Part shown: positions 36,585-45,579 of the stretch, in pieces
How positions within the stretch are numbered: the stretch's first letter is position 1
Layout of the letters: the number at the start of each line of letters is the position of its first letter
Assembly (NCBI RefSeq): GCF_003253115.1
Contig: NZ_QEQF01000001.1
Coordinates: forward strand, 124,001 to 188,000
Reading direction: 5' to 3'
Length of the DNA: 64,000 bases
Origin: Haemophilus_A paraphrohaemolyticus_A
Lineage (GTDB): Bacteria; Pseudomonadota; Gammaproteobacteria; Enterobacterales; Pasteurellaceae
Position numbers and translations under genes: made by a program
The notes under the pieces: generated by a model
The model's input: the letters and a program-made list of their open reading frames with translations, nothing else
Database searches by the model: none
What the model was told of the DNA's origin: nothing

Positions 36585-36982
36585 TATTTTCGAGTTCTCA
36601 CGCTAATGTAAAAAAGAGCCGCCCAACCGATCATAAAGAAGATACCACCAATCGGGGTTGACCACGCAAAACCTTTTACGCCAGTAAATGCAAGGCTGTA
36701 AAGACTACCGCTGAAAAGCAGGATGCCTAAAATCCAACTTCCGCCAATGATATTAAAGGCTTTTGCTCGACAAGCGGGCGGATTTTGCAGGTGATTTGCA
36801 ATTTGGAATAAACCTAATGCAAGCAAGGCGAGCGTGTGGAAAACTTGATATTGAATACCTGTTTGAATCCAAGCAAGTTCTTTGGGTTCAAGTACATTTT
36901 GTAAGCCGTGAGCGGCAAACGCACCCAGTGCGATACAGAAAAAGCCACTAAAGGCACTAAAAGCTAAGAATTTGTTTTTCAT
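36584..36982 (-). CDS. DUF423 family inner-membrane protein
   Basis: This is a 132-residue, very hydrophobic protein with about four membrane helices. The start FLAFSAFSGFFCIALGAFAAHGL is the DUF423 (YgdD-like) signature. Its function is unknown. It is coupled to rlmM by a stop/start overlap, so the two are probably one transcript. Confidence 0.88.
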   Translation of the reverse strand: MKNKFLAFSAFSGFFCIALGAFAAHGLQNVLEPKELAWIQTGIQYQVFHTLALLALGLFQIANHLQNPPACRAKAFNIIGGSWILGILLFSGSLYSLAFTGVKGFAWSTPIGGIFFMIGWAALFYISVRTRK

Positions 36983-37152
36983 CGGGTTCTCGTTAAGTTT
37001 TTGTTAAATCAGTAAACGTCCGTATTATAAAACGCTTTTTCTTTGCGAATCTACCTTTTGCAAAAAACTTTTCAAAATCTATCGCTTGCTGGCTATTGCG
37101 TTATTTCTCAACTCCATTAAAATACAGTCGATTTTTACTTTTATATTTTTTA

Positions 37153-37260
37153 TGACTCCGAGCTTGCTTGCCTAAGTTCTATACCTAATATTGGATATGG
37201 CAAACTCGCCAGTAGCAAGAAATTGCTCAATGGTTCGCAAAGAAATGAACGATCCACTCG
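37153..37260 (+). promoter_or_regulatory. Moco-type riboswitch leader of moaA
   Basis: The 300 nt upstream of moaA contain a structured leader beginning ACTCCGAGC, with GCCTAAG and later GGCAAACTCGCC. Two small hairpins follow (AGCAAGAAATTGCT; GTTC..GAAC), and a 3' CTCG could pair with the initial CGAG. This arrangement and position match the Moco RNA motif known from gammaproteobacterial moaA leaders. A ribosome-binding site (GAAAGGTG) lies 10-15 nt before the moaA ATG. The 36983-37140 part holds only the AT-rich flank with the DUF423 gene promoter; I see nothing else there. Confidence 0.75.
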
Positions 37261-37282
37261 TGTTTAGAAAGGTGTCTTTTTT

Positions 37283-38320
37283 ATGCAAAGTCCGATTATT
37301 CCTATTAAAAATGTAGGTAATGACGGCGAAAATGTGATTTCTGGCTTAGTTGATCGCTTTCAGCGTCAATATACCTATCTGCGACTTTCGATTACGGATG
37401 TTTGCAATTTTCGTTGTACCTACTGCTTGCCTGATGGCTATCAGCCCCCTGCTCATAAGCAAACGTTTTTAACGCTACCCGAAATTCAGCGGGTTGCGAA
37501 TGCTTTTGCTTCACTTGGCACAGAAAAAATCCGCATTACAGGCGGCGAACCGACCTTACGCAAAGATTTCCTCGAAATTGCCCATACTATCGCCCAAACA
37601 CAAGGCATCCGTAAAGTAGCACTAACCACTAACGGTTACCGTATGGAAAAGGATGTTTCCTTTTGGCGAGAAGCGGGCATAACCGACATTAATGTGAGCG
37701 TAGATAGCCTCGATCCTCGACAATTCCAACTGATTACCGGCGAAAACAAGTTGCAATCAATCTTAACAGGGATCAATAAAGCCTTTGCCGTAGGCTACAA
37801 AAAAGTCAAAGTGAATGCGGTGCTGATGAAGCAATATACCTTGCCGGAGTTGGACAAATTCCTTACTTGGATCAAATATCAACCTATTCAAATGCGATTT
37901 ATCGAGCTGATGGAAACGGGCGAAATGGATGATTTCTTCAAAACACAACATCTTTCGGGGCAATCTATTCTGCAACGCCTGTTGCAAGAAGGCTGGACAT
38001 TACAACCGAAATCACTTTCTGATGGGCCAGCGAAAGTACTTTCTCACCCCGATTATTTGGGCGAAATTGGCTTGATTATGCCTTATGAAAAATCGTTTTG
38101 TGCTAGCTGTAACCGCCTACGAGTTTCTGCTACAGGCAAATTGCACCTCTGTTTATTTGGCGAGGAAGGCGTGGATATTCGCGATTTATTGCAATCTGAT
38201 GAGCAAAAATTACAGCTTGAAATGCGTTTAAAATCTGCCTTGCAAGGAAAACGAGAACATCACTACTTGCACATTGGCGATAGTGGCATTCGCAATAATT
38301 TAGCCTCAATTGGCGGTTAA
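37283..38320 (+). CDS. moaA: GTP 3',8-cyclase MoaA
   Basis: MoaA is a radical SAM enzyme that begins molybdenum cofactor synthesis by rearranging GTP. The 345-residue product has the N-terminal SAM cluster motif (CNFRCTYC), the GGEPTLR segment, and the C-terminal second [4Fe-4S] cluster cysteines in FCASCNRLRVSATGKLHLC. It ends in the GG required for activity (ASIGG). It is the first gene of moaA-moaC-moaD-moaE, behind the riboswitch-like leader. Confidence 0.97.
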   Translation: MQSPIIPIKNVGNDGENVISGLVDRFQRQYTYLRLSITDVCNFRCTYCLPDGYQPPAHKQTFLTLPEIQRVANAFASLGTEKIRITGGEPTLRKDFLEIAHTIAQTQGIRKVALTTNGYRMEKDVSFWREAGITDINVSVDSLDPRQFQLITGENKLQSILTGINKAFAVGYKKVKVNAVLMKQYTLPELDKFLTWIKYQPIQMRFIELMETGEMDDFFKTQHLSGQSILQRLLQEGWTLQPKSLSDGPAKVLSHPDYLGEIGLIMPYEKSFCASCNRLRVSATGKLHLCLFGEEGVDIRDLLQSDEQKLQLEMRLKSALQGKREHHYLHIGDSGIRNNLASIGG

Positions 38321-38325
38321 TTCCC

Positions 38326-38355
38326 TTGTAGGGACGTGTTGCTACGCCCTTACAA
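38326..38355. repeat. Palindromic intergenic repeat (GTAGGG-CGTGT family), copy 1
   Basis: TTGTAGGGACGT and ACGCCCTTACAA form an imperfect inverted repeat in the moaA-moaC gap. The GTAGGG(A/G)CGTGT core is shared with two elements near 43977-44040. It looks like a dispersed REP-type repeat. Confidence 0.7.
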
Positions 38356-38387
38356 CAGCTATATTATTTTTAAATAAAATTCTTACT

Positions 38388-38864
38388 ATGACACAATTTA
38401 CTCATATCAATCAAAACGGCGAAGCCAATATGGTCGATGTTTCAATGAAGCAAGAAACCGTGCGCGAAGCTCGTGCTGAAGCCTTTATCCGAATGAACCC
38501 TGAAACGTTACAGATGATTATTTCTGGCAACCACCATAAAGGCGATGTTTTTGCCACGGCTCGCATTGCAGGCATTCAAGCAGCAAAACGCACTTGGGAT
38601 TTAATTCCGCTCTGCCATCCACTAATGCTTTCGAAAGTGGAAATTTCACTTGAAGCCTTACCCGAAACCAACCAAGTTCGCATTGAATCGATCTGCAAAC
38701 TCACAGGCAAAACAGGCGTAGAAATGGAAGCCTTAACTGCGGCAAGCGTGGCGGCACTGACCATTTACGATATGTGCAAAGCCGTGCAAAAAGATATGGT
38801 AATTGAGCAAGTTCGCTTGCTCAGTAAAAGCGGTGGTAAATCAGGCGATTTTGTTGCGAAATAG
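38388..38864 (+). CDS. moaC: Cyclic pyranopterin monophosphate synthase MoaC
   Basis: MoaC converts the MoaA product to cyclic pyranopterin monophosphate. I start at MTQFTHINQNGEANMVDVS, giving the standard 158 residues; the frame extends upstream through the intergenic repeat without a start signal. Conserved parts are GNHHKGDVFATARIAGIQAAK, LIPLCHPLMLSKVEI and GVEMEALTAASVAALTIYDM with the catalytic lysine region KAVQKDM. It is co-transcribed with moaD. Confidence 0.97.
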   Translation: MTQFTHINQNGEANMVDVSMKQETVREARAEAFIRMNPETLQMIISGNHHKGDVFATARIAGIQAAKRTWDLIPLCHPLMLSKVEISLEALPETNQVRIESICKLTGKTGVEMEALTAASVAALTIYDMCKAVQKDMVIEQVRLLSKSGGKSGDFVAK

Positions 38865-38873
38865 GAGAAACAG

Positions 38874-39119
38874 ATGATTACCGTACTTTTTTTCGCCCAA
38901 ACTCGTGAATTGGTAGGCCTAGATAAATTAGAAGTAGAAACACAATTTGAGACCGCAGAAGCGTTACGACATCACTTAGCTGAACAAGGCAGCAAGTGGG
39001 CGTTAGCCTTAAAAGCAGGCAAATTATTGGTCGCAATCAACCAAAGCATTGCCCCACTTTCTGCAAGTATTAAAGATGGCGATGAAGTGGCATTCTTCCC
39101 ACCTGTGACTGGAGGCTAA
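38874..39119 (+). CDS. moaD: Molybdopterin synthase sulfur carrier subunit
   Basis: MoaD is a small ubiquitin-like protein whose C-terminal glycine carries the thiocarboxylate sulfur for molybdopterin. The 81-residue product ends in FFPPVTGG, the expected double glycine. It starts 9 nt after moaC and ends 1 nt before moaE. Confidence 0.96.
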   Translation: MITVLFFAQTRELVGLDKLEVETQFETAEALRHHLAEQGSKWALALKAGKLLVAINQSIAPLSASIKDGDEVAFFPPVTGG

Positions 39120-39120
39120 A

Positions 39121-39576
39121 ATGAACAGCACACTCGTAAAAGTACAAACTGAACCTTTCGATCAGAACGAAGTTTACCACTGGCTTAGCGAACACCACTC
39201 GGTTGGGGCAAGTACCATTTTTGTTGGTAAAGTGCGAGAAATGAATTTAGGCGATGATGTGTCAGGCTTATATCTGGAACACTACCCTGCAATGACCGAA
39301 AAAGCCTTGCACGAAATTGTCGAAGAAGCCCGTAGCCGTTGGGAATTACAACGCATTGCAGTAATTCATCGCATCGGACAACTTTACACAGGTGATGAAA
39401 TCGTGCTTGTGGGTGTGAGTTCTGCCCATCGTGGCAATGCTTACGCCGCTAACGAGTTTATTATGGACTACCTCAAAACCAAAGCCCCATTCTGGAAGCG
39501 TGAAACTACCAATCACGGCGAACGCTGGATTGAAGGGCGTGAAAGCGACCAACAAGCGGCTGAAAAGTGGCTGTAA
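39121..39576 (+). CDS. moaE: Molybdopterin synthase catalytic subunit
   Basis: MoaE forms a heterotetramer with MoaD and inserts the dithiolene sulfurs. The 151-residue product has GASTIFVGKVREMN, LEHYPAMTEKALHEI, HRIGQLYTGDEIVLVGV and the active-site lysine region LKTKAPFWKRE. It closes the moaACDE operon; no moaB is present in the cluster, so that step depends on a gene elsewhere. Confidence 0.96.
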   Translation: MNSTLVKVQTEPFDQNEVYHWLSEHHSVGASTIFVGKVREMNLGDDVSGLYLEHYPAMTEKALHEIVEEARSRWELQRIAVIHRIGQLYTGDEIVLVGVSSAHRGNAYAANEFIMDYLKTKAPFWKRETTNHGERWIEGRESDQQAAEKWL

Positions 39577-39612
39577 TTTGCAAATAATAATACGATGAGC
39601 TAATGCACAAAG

Positions 39613-39648
39613 ATAAAGGCAGATCACGATGATGACCTGCCTTTTTAT
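39613..39648. terminator. Bidirectional terminator between moaE and the PHP gene
   Basis: AGATAAAGGCAG and CTGCCTTTTTATCT pair across a short loop, with T/A-rich tails on both strands. It serves both converging transcripts. Confidence 0.8.
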
Positions 39649-40467
39649 CTAAAACAACGCCCAAATCGGCTTGCATTCTTGCGGGAGGGTTAATCCTCTT
39701 CCTAACTCAATCCAACCTGTTGGATAATGAAAGTCTGAGCCACCAGAGGCATACAAATCAAACTCTTTCGCCCAGCGGGTAATCAATTGGCGTTGGTCTG
39801 GAGTTTGTCCACAGCCGGCGACCTCAATACCATCGCCGCCTGCTTGTTTGAAATCTTCAATCAAACGACGCACCCAACGCCCCGTCATTTTATAGCGAAG
39901 TGGATGCGCAATAGAAATCACACCGCCTGCTTGATGTACGGTCTCAATAGCCTCTTGCATTTCACACCACATCGGCTTTACATAAGCGGGTTTGCCTTGC
40001 CCCAAATATTTTTTGAAGGCGTGTTCGATATTACGCACATATTCTTGCTCAAGCAAAAAACGCCCATAATGCGCACGTGTCACTTCACCGCTGGCTAATT
40101 TTTTTGCCCCTTCGTAGGCATTTGGAATCCCCGCCTTTGCAAGTTTTTCGCTAATTTCGACCGCTCGTTGTTCGCGTAATACCGCCTGATTATCCAATAA
40201 CGCCACTAATTCAGGATGTGTTTCATCCACATTCAGTGCGGCAAGATGAATGCTCTTCTCTTGCCAAACAATCGAAACTTCCACACCGCTAATAAAACGA
40301 ATCGCCTGATTTTGAGCCACAAGCTTCGCTTCAGCAATGCCTGCCACGGTATCGTGGTCGGTTAAAGCCAGCATTTCTACACCTTGCTCAACGGCTCGAT
40401 TGACCAATTTGGTGGGTGTTAATAAGCCATCTGAAGCGGTGCTGTGTGAGTGTAAATCGTATTTCAT
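39649..40467 (-). CDS. rnm: PHP-domain phosphoesterase (RNase AM / YciV family)
   Basis: The 272-residue product has the PHP metal motifs DLHSHSTASDG, LALTDHDTVAG, SGVEVSIVW, ISIAHPLRY and the C-terminal ASGGSDFHYPTG, arranged as in YciV/TrpH. In E. coli this enzyme is a 5'-3' exoribonuclease and phosphatase that matures 5' ends of rRNA and degrades short RNAs. It abuts the DNA-glycosylase-like gene upstream (shared TAATG-type junction). The symbol is given by family similarity only. Confidence 0.85.
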   Translation of the reverse strand: MKYDLHSHSTASDGLLTPTKLVNRAVEQGVEMLALTDHDTVAGIAEAKLVAQNQAIRFISGVEVSIVWQEKSIHLAALNVDETHPELVALLDNQAVLREQRAVEISEKLAKAGIPNAYEGAKKLASGEVTRAHYGRFLLEQEYVRNIEHAFKKYLGQGKPAYVKPMWCEMQEAIETVHQAGGVISIAHPLRYKMTGRWVRRLIEDFKQAGGDGIEVAGCGQTPDQRQLITRWAKEFDLYASGGSDFHYPTGWIELGRGLTLPQECKPIWALF

Positions 40468-41069
40468 TAAATCAGTCCCACCATTTTGAAAAAGGTTTGA
40501 TAAGCCTCCACTTTTTTTTCAAATTTGAGCGGATAAGCCCGAGAAGTGGACGGCAAGCGGTATAATTTGAGTGGACGATTTGCAGAATAAGGGTAATCAA
40601 TCCACTCATTCGTTTTCGGTGGTTTTACTTTTTCTGGCAATAAACCGAGTAAGGTTTCCGTCGCTAATCCGCCTGTGGTAAAAAGCCATTCTACTTTTGG
40701 CAAATCAATCAGAAGCTCGTCCATATCAACAGGCTCAACAATTTTTAAATCTTTATCTGCCGCATTACCGCGCAACCGAATTGCCGTTTTCGCCGAAGAA
40801 CAAAGTGCAATCCCCTTCTCTCGCAAAAATGCCTCAATTCGCACTGGGTCGAATCGCTTTTCATCACCTACGCGAAAATGATCTTTATCGCCATAAAACA
40901 CTTCGCCCATAATTCGCCACATATCGTTTTGAAAATTTGGATAATGAAATTCCATACAACGTTTCTCATCGGTAGGCGGAAACGTGCCCATCATCACCAC
41001 TTTTGCTTGTGACGGTAAGATTGGATTAAAAGGATGATGTTCTAAAGGTTGGTTGGTTTCGGATTGCAT
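40467..41069 (-). CDS. Uracil-DNA glycosylase superfamily protein
   Basis: The 200-residue product has a UDG-fold start (PSQAKVVMMGTFPPTDEKRC) and end (LYRLPSTSRAYPLKFEKK). These correspond to motif 1 and motif 2 of Mug/hypoxanthine-DNA-glycosylase-like proteins, in which the enzyme removes deaminated or mismatched bases. The exact substrate is unknown. It overlaps the PHP gene by 1 nt, so both may be one transcript, and it is divergent from the MmeI-like enzyme, which starts 105 nt away. Confidence 0.75.
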   Translation of the reverse strand: MQSETNQPLEHHPFNPILPSQAKVVMMGTFPPTDEKRCMEFHYPNFQNDMWRIMGEVFYGDKDHFRVGDEKRFDPVRIEAFLREKGIALCSSAKTAIRLRGNAADKDLKIVEPVDMDELLIDLPKVEWLFTTGGLATETLLGLLPEKVKPPKTNEWIDYPYSANRPLKLYRLPSTSRAYPLKFEKKVEAYQTFFKMVGLI

Positions 41070-41174
41070 AAAAATTGTGTCATCATAAAAAAATGGCTCG
41101 ATCCTAGCGAGGAAGGATAGATTTGTCTAGTAAATTCCAAGTAAAATACCCCCATTTATCCTAACCTACACAAC

Positions 41175-43967
41175 ATGATGACTCAAACCCCACTTACCCA
41201 AGAGCAACTCGCCCATCTGCAACAACAAGCGGACGAATTTTCCAAAACATTTGCAAATGCCCAATATGAAATGGGCGAAGCGCAGAAATTTATCAACGCA
41301 CTCTGTATGGTTTACGGCGTGAACTGGCTGCACTCAGTCGATTTTGAACGCCGCGTCAAAAAAGCCAACCGACGTGGCATTAACCGCATCGACGGGTTTT
41401 TGCCAGGTCTGCTTTTAATTGAAATGAAATCCGCAGGCGAAGACTTAGATAAAGCCTTCGAACAAGCCCTCCATTATGTGCAGTTACTCGAAAAAGAAAG
41501 CGACAAACCCCGTCATATTTTGGTCTCAGACTTCCAAAATCTGCACCTTTACGAACTCAACGATCGCTTTACCACCGAATTACCAGGCAAAACGGTGAAA
41601 TTCGCCCTTGCGGATTTCCGTGCGAATGTGGAAGCCCTTGCCTTTATGGGCGGTTATGAACGCATTATCGCTGAACGTAACGAAGCCCTAACCATCGCCG
41701 CCGCCGAAAAACTTGCCGCCCTGCACGATGCCTTTTTAAGCGAAGGCTACAGCGGCAAAGACCTGCAAACCATGTTGGTTCGCTTACTCTTCTGCCTATT
41801 TGCCGACGACACCGAACTCTTCGATGAAACCAACGTCTTTGAAAACTTCATTAAAAATTCGCCCGCGGACGGTGCAGATTTAGGCTATCGCCTGCAAGAT
41901 TTATTCGAATGGCTCAATACTAATGATACCGAACGCAAACAAACTGCCAAGCCATTATGGGAAGAACATCACGGCTTTCGTAAATCACTGCCTTATATTA
42001 ACGGAAAACTTTTTGCGGAGAAAACCCAGCGTTTTATCTTCAACAGCACGATGCGAACGGCATTGATCGACTGCTGCGAGCTTGATTGGGGTGAAATCTC
42101 ACCTGATATTTTCGGCACACTGTTCCAAAATATTATGGAATCTGCCGACAACCAAAAAGACAAAAAAAGCGGCAAAAAATCACAACATCGTCGAGATTTT
42201 GGGGCTCACTACACCAGTGAACGCAATATCCGCCGAGCCATTGAGCCGCTCTTTTTAAACGATCTAAAAGCCGAATTTGAACAAGTGCAAAATGACGCAA
42301 AGAAATTGACCGCTTTCATTACCAAATTGCAAACGCTGCAAATTCTCGACCCCGCTTGTGGCTGCGGTAATTTTTTAATCGTTGCTTATCGTGAAATGCG
42401 ATTGCTCGAAATGCAAGCCCTCAAAGCACTTGATCTGCAATCGGGGCAGCAGATGTCTTCTTATTGCGATGTGCATCAATTTCACGGCTTTGAAATTGAC
42501 TCTGCCGCTTGCGAAATTGCCACCGTCGCAATGTGGCTGACCGACCTCCAAATGAACCGTCGCTACCAAGAAGGCTACCGCCGAATTCCGCTTGCTAACC
42601 GAGCCGATATTCATTGCATCAACGCTCTAAGCCAAGATTGGGCAACCATTCTGGGCGAAACCACCGCAAAAAATATCCGCTATATTGTGGGCAATCCGCC
42701 GTTTTTGGGTAAAACCTATCAATCAGCAAGCCAAAAAGAGGATATGAAACGCATTGCGGGCAACATCAAAAACTTCGCCTCGTTAGATTATGTGTGCGGT
42801 TGGTACATTCAAGCGGTCAAATTTATGCAGCAATTTACCAACGTGCAAACCGCTTTTGTATCGACCAACTCTATTACGCAAGGCGAACAAGTTGCGATTT
42901 TATGGCAACCGCTGTTAGACGCAGGTTTGCACATTCGCTTTGCCCACCGCACCTTTAAATGGTCGAACGAAGGCAGTGGCGTTGCCGCCGTGCATTGCGT
43001 GATTATCGGCTTCTCACTGATGAAACCCAAACTCGGCTTTCGTGGACAAATTTGGGATTATTCTGACGATATTGCGGCAGAAAAAGGCAAATGTTTGGCT
43101 GTTAAACGAATTAATCCTTATTTGGTTGAAGCGGATAATATTTTAATTGAGAACCGCAAAAAAGTACTTTCAGATGTTCCAGAAATTCACTATGGAAGTA
43201 TGATTAATGATGGTGGCTCATTAATTCTTGATGAAGAAGAAAAAGTAAGCATTATCAAAGAATATCCAGAATTAAAGCCTTATATCAAACGATATTTAGG
43301 TGCTGATGATATGATCAACAATAATAAACGTTATTGTTTATGGTTAAAATTTGCCACTTCGGAAATTTTAAATAATGAATTCATAAAAGAACGTTTAAAT
43401 CAATGCAAAAAACATCGTTTGGATAGTACAAATGTTGCAGCAAATAAAGCGGCTGAAACACCTCATTTGTTCTTTTCAGAACGACAACCTAAAAATACGT
43501 TTATTGGAATACCTCGTACAAGTTCTGAACGTCGAGCATTTATTCCAATAGATTTCTTAGATAATGAAACAATTGCAAATACCGATGTTTTTATTGCCCC
43601 TAATACAACACTTTACCATTTCGGTATTTTGTGTTCGACTATGCACAATGCATTTATGCGTACCGTTGCAGGACGCCTGAAAAGTGATTACCGCTATTCC
43701 AACACCATTGTGTATAACAACTTCCCCTTCCCAAACGTGGACGAGGAAGCCAAAACGACCATCGGCGAATATGCACAGGCAATTTTAGACGCCCGTAAAG
43801 CACACCCCAAAATGACTTTGGCACAACTTTACAACCCTGAAACCATGCCGATGAACCTCAAGCAAGCCCACGCTGCACTTGATGATGTCATTGATGATGC
43901 CTACGGCTACACCAGCGGCAACAGCGACGCCCAGCGGGTCGCATTTTTGTTTGAGTTGTTGAAGTAG
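41175..43967 (+). CDS. MmeI-family (type IIL) restriction-modification enzyme
   Basis: One chain joins endonuclease, methyltransferase and target recognition. The N-terminal nuclease has D73-x9-E83-x-K85 (IDGFLPGLLLIEMK), the same spacing as MmeI. A helical linker follows. The gamma-class adenine methyltransferase has motif I LDPACGCGNFLIVAY (about residue 394) and motif IV IVGNPPFLGK. Residues about 639-829 fall where MmeI has its target recognition domain. The product has 930 residues, close to MmeI (919). Family members methylate one strand and cut about 20 nt away. The gene is GC-richer than its neighbours, except the recognition region, which drops to about 30% GC. Start: two ATGs in a row; either is possible. 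Confidence 0.9.
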   Translation: MMTQTPLTQEQLAHLQQQADEFSKTFANAQYEMGEAQKFINALCMVYGVNWLHSVDFERRVKKANRRGINRIDGFLPGLLLIEMKSAGEDLDKAFEQALHYVQLLEKESDKPRHILVSDFQNLHLYELNDRFTTELPGKTVKFALADFRANVEALAFMGGYERIIAERNEALTIAAAEKLAALHDAFLSEGYSGKDLQTMLVRLLFCLFADDTELFDETNVFENFIKNSPADGADLGYRLQDLFEWLNTNDTERKQTAKPLWEEHHGFRKSLPYINGKLFAEKTQRFIFNSTMRTALIDCCELDWGEISPDIFGTLFQNIMESADNQKDKKSGKKSQHRRDFGAHYTSERNIRRAIEPLFLNDLKAEFEQVQNDAKKLTAFITKLQTLQILDPACGCGNFLIVAYREMRLLEMQALKALDLQSGQQMSSYCDVHQFHGFEIDSAACEIATVAMWLTDLQMNRRYQEGYRRIPLANRADIHCINALSQDWATILGETTAKNIRYIVGNPPFLGKTYQSASQKEDMKRIAGNIKNFASLDYVCGWYIQAVKFMQQFTNVQTAFVSTNSITQGEQVAILWQPLLDAGLHIRFAHRTFKWSNEGSGVAAVHCVIIGFSLMKPKLGFRGQIWDYSDDIAAEKGKCLAVKRINPYLVEADNILIENRKKVLSDVPEIHYGSMINDGGSLILDEEEKVSIIKEYPELKPYIKRYLGADDMINNNKRYCLWLKFATSEILNNEFIKERLNQCKKHRLDSTNVAANKAAETPHLFFSERQPKNTFIGIPRTSSERRAFIPIDFLDNETIANTDVFIAPNTTLYHFGILCSTMHNAFMRTVAGRLKSDYRYSNTIVYNNFPFPNVDEEAKTTIGEYAQAILDARKAHPKMTLAQLYNPETMPMNLKQAHAALDDVIDDAYGYTSGNSDAQRVAFLFELLK
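43090..43660 (+). other. AT-rich target-recognition segment of the MmeI-like gene
   Basis: Sampled 60-nt lines here contain about 22-32% G+C, compared with about 50-57% in lines before and after within the same gene. The borders coincide with the expected target recognition domain. Mosaic exchange of that domain by recombination is the simplest explanation. Confidence 0.75.
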
Positions 43968-43976
43968 CAGCCGCTG

Positions 43977-44040
43977 GGGTGTGTTGTACACGCCCTGATA
44001 GACCGAAAATGTAAAAAGGGTGTGTTCTACACGCCCCTAC
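43977..44040. repeat. Two palindromic intergenic repeats (GTAGGG-CGTGT family), copies 2 and 3
   Basis: GGGTGTGTTGTACACGCCC and GGGTGTGTTCTACACGCCC lie 23 nt apart with identical arms. The second extends to CCCTAC, so on the minus strand it reads GTAGGGGCGTGT, the core of the moaA-moaC element. The pair fills the gap between the restriction gene and pmbA and may terminate both converging transcripts. Confidence 0.75.
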
Positions 44041-44130
44041 ATTACATCTGCTACAAATCCTTCATAGCCTAACATCAAAGTCAAATTCTTTTTTGCATTA
44101 CGCCAAAAGAATTTTCATTCGCCCATTTTA

Positions 44131-45480
44131 TTACTCACCTGAAATCTTCATTTTCTCAATCAAAATAGAACCTGTTTGGATATTGGAACGGTGCTCCACA
44201 TCATCTGCCACAGCAATAATTTGATTGAACATCTCTTGCAATTGCCCTGCAACGGTGATTTCTGCCACGGGGTATTGAATTTCTCCCTTCTCTACCCAAA
44301 AACCTGCCGCGCCACGCGAATATTCGCCAGTAACGGGGTTAATTGCCGAGCCTAAAAATTCGGTTAAAAGCAAGCCCGTATCCATCTCTTTTAAAAGCGT
44401 ATCCAAGCCACCTGTGCGGTTTGGTTTAACAAGCCAGTTGTGAATGCCACCCGCGTGCCCGGTGCTTTTTAAGCCCATTTTGCGGGCTGAATAGCTGGTC
44501 ATTAAATAGGTTTGCAACACGCCATCGCTAATAATTTCGCGGTTTTGCGTTATTACCCCTTCGCTATCGAATGCAGTTGAAGCAAGCTGACGCAATAAAT
44601 AAGGACGTTCAGAAATTTCGAACCAATCAGGTAACACTTGTTTGCCTAAGTGATCGAGTAAGAAGCTCGATTTGCGATACAACGCCCCACCACTGATTGC
44701 TCCAGCTAAATGCCCGATCAAGCCTGTCGCGACATCGTTGTAATAAATCACAGGCACTTCGCACGTTTTGATCTTTTGCGGATTAAGGCGATCAACCGCT
44801 TTAAATGCTGCTTGCTGCCCCACCCATTGTGGAGCTTGTAACTTATCAAACTCACGTGAAATAGTGTATTCATAATCACGCTCAAGCTGTTCGCCGTGAG
44901 CGGCAATCACGCTACACGAAAGCGAATAACGGCTAGAAAGGTTGCTTTGCAACATTCCGTGCGTATTACCATACACGCGAACGCCGCTGTGTGAATTGAA
45001 AGTTGCACCTTCGCTATTGACGATTTGTTCATCCGCATTAAGTGCGGCATTTTCCGCTTCAATCGCTAAGGCTAGCGCTTGGTCTACCGATAACTCTGCT
45101 TGGTGATAGAGCTCTAAATCAGGTGCATCAAATGCCATCAATTCTTTATCTGCCAAGCCTGCACACTCATCTTCTGAAGTGTATTTTGCAATCGCTAATG
45201 CAGATTCGACCGCTCGTTGAATAGATTGGGGTTGTAAATCTGAAGTCGAAGCATTGCCCTTGCGTTTGCCTAAATAGACCGAAATACCAAGCGAGCCATC
45301 GTTGTTAAATTCGATATTTTCAACCTGTTCCAAACGGCTAGAAACAGAAAGCCCCGCCACTTTGGTGACACCGACTTCGGCTTCTGCCCCTGCTTTTTTC
45401 GAAAAATTTAAGGCAAATTCGACCGCTTGACGGAGTTCTTGTTCTTGGGTTTGTAATTCTTGTTTGGTGATAAAAGACAT
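44131..45480 (-). CDS. pmbA: Metalloprotease PmbA/TldE
   Basis: PmbA (TldE) pairs with TldD to form a zinc metalloprotease that processes small peptides such as microcin B17 and degrades CcdA. The 449-residue product has the family's C-terminal part SARKMGLKSTGHAGGIHNWL and INPVTGEYSRGAAGFWVEKGEI. The zinc site is in TldD, so this subunit is expected to lack HExxH, and none is seen. It is divergent from darP. Confidence 0.95.
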   Translation of the reverse strand: MSFITKQELQTQEQELRQAVEFALNFSKKAGAEAEVGVTKVAGLSVSSRLEQVENIEFNNDGSLGISVYLGKRKGNASTSDLQPQSIQRAVESALAIAKYTSEDECAGLADKELMAFDAPDLELYHQAELSVDQALALAIEAENAALNADEQIVNSEGATFNSHSGVRVYGNTHGMLQSNLSSRYSLSCSVIAAHGEQLERDYEYTISREFDKLQAPQWVGQQAAFKAVDRLNPQKIKTCEVPVIYYNDVATGLIGHLAGAISGGALYRKSSFLLDHLGKQVLPDWFEISERPYLLRQLASTAFDSEGVITQNREIISDGVLQTYLMTSYSARKMGLKSTGHAGGIHNWLVKPNRTGGLDTLLKEMDTGLLLTEFLGSAINPVTGEYSRGAAGFWVEKGEIQYPVAEITVAGQLQEMFNQIIAVADDVEHRSNIQTGSILIEKMKISGE

Positions 45481-45579
45481 AGTTTTACCTTGTATGAATG
45501 GAATGGCGTATATTCTACCTGAAAACTCTGATAAAATAACGGCATTTTAACTGCCCGAACGGGCGATAATGGAGATGTA

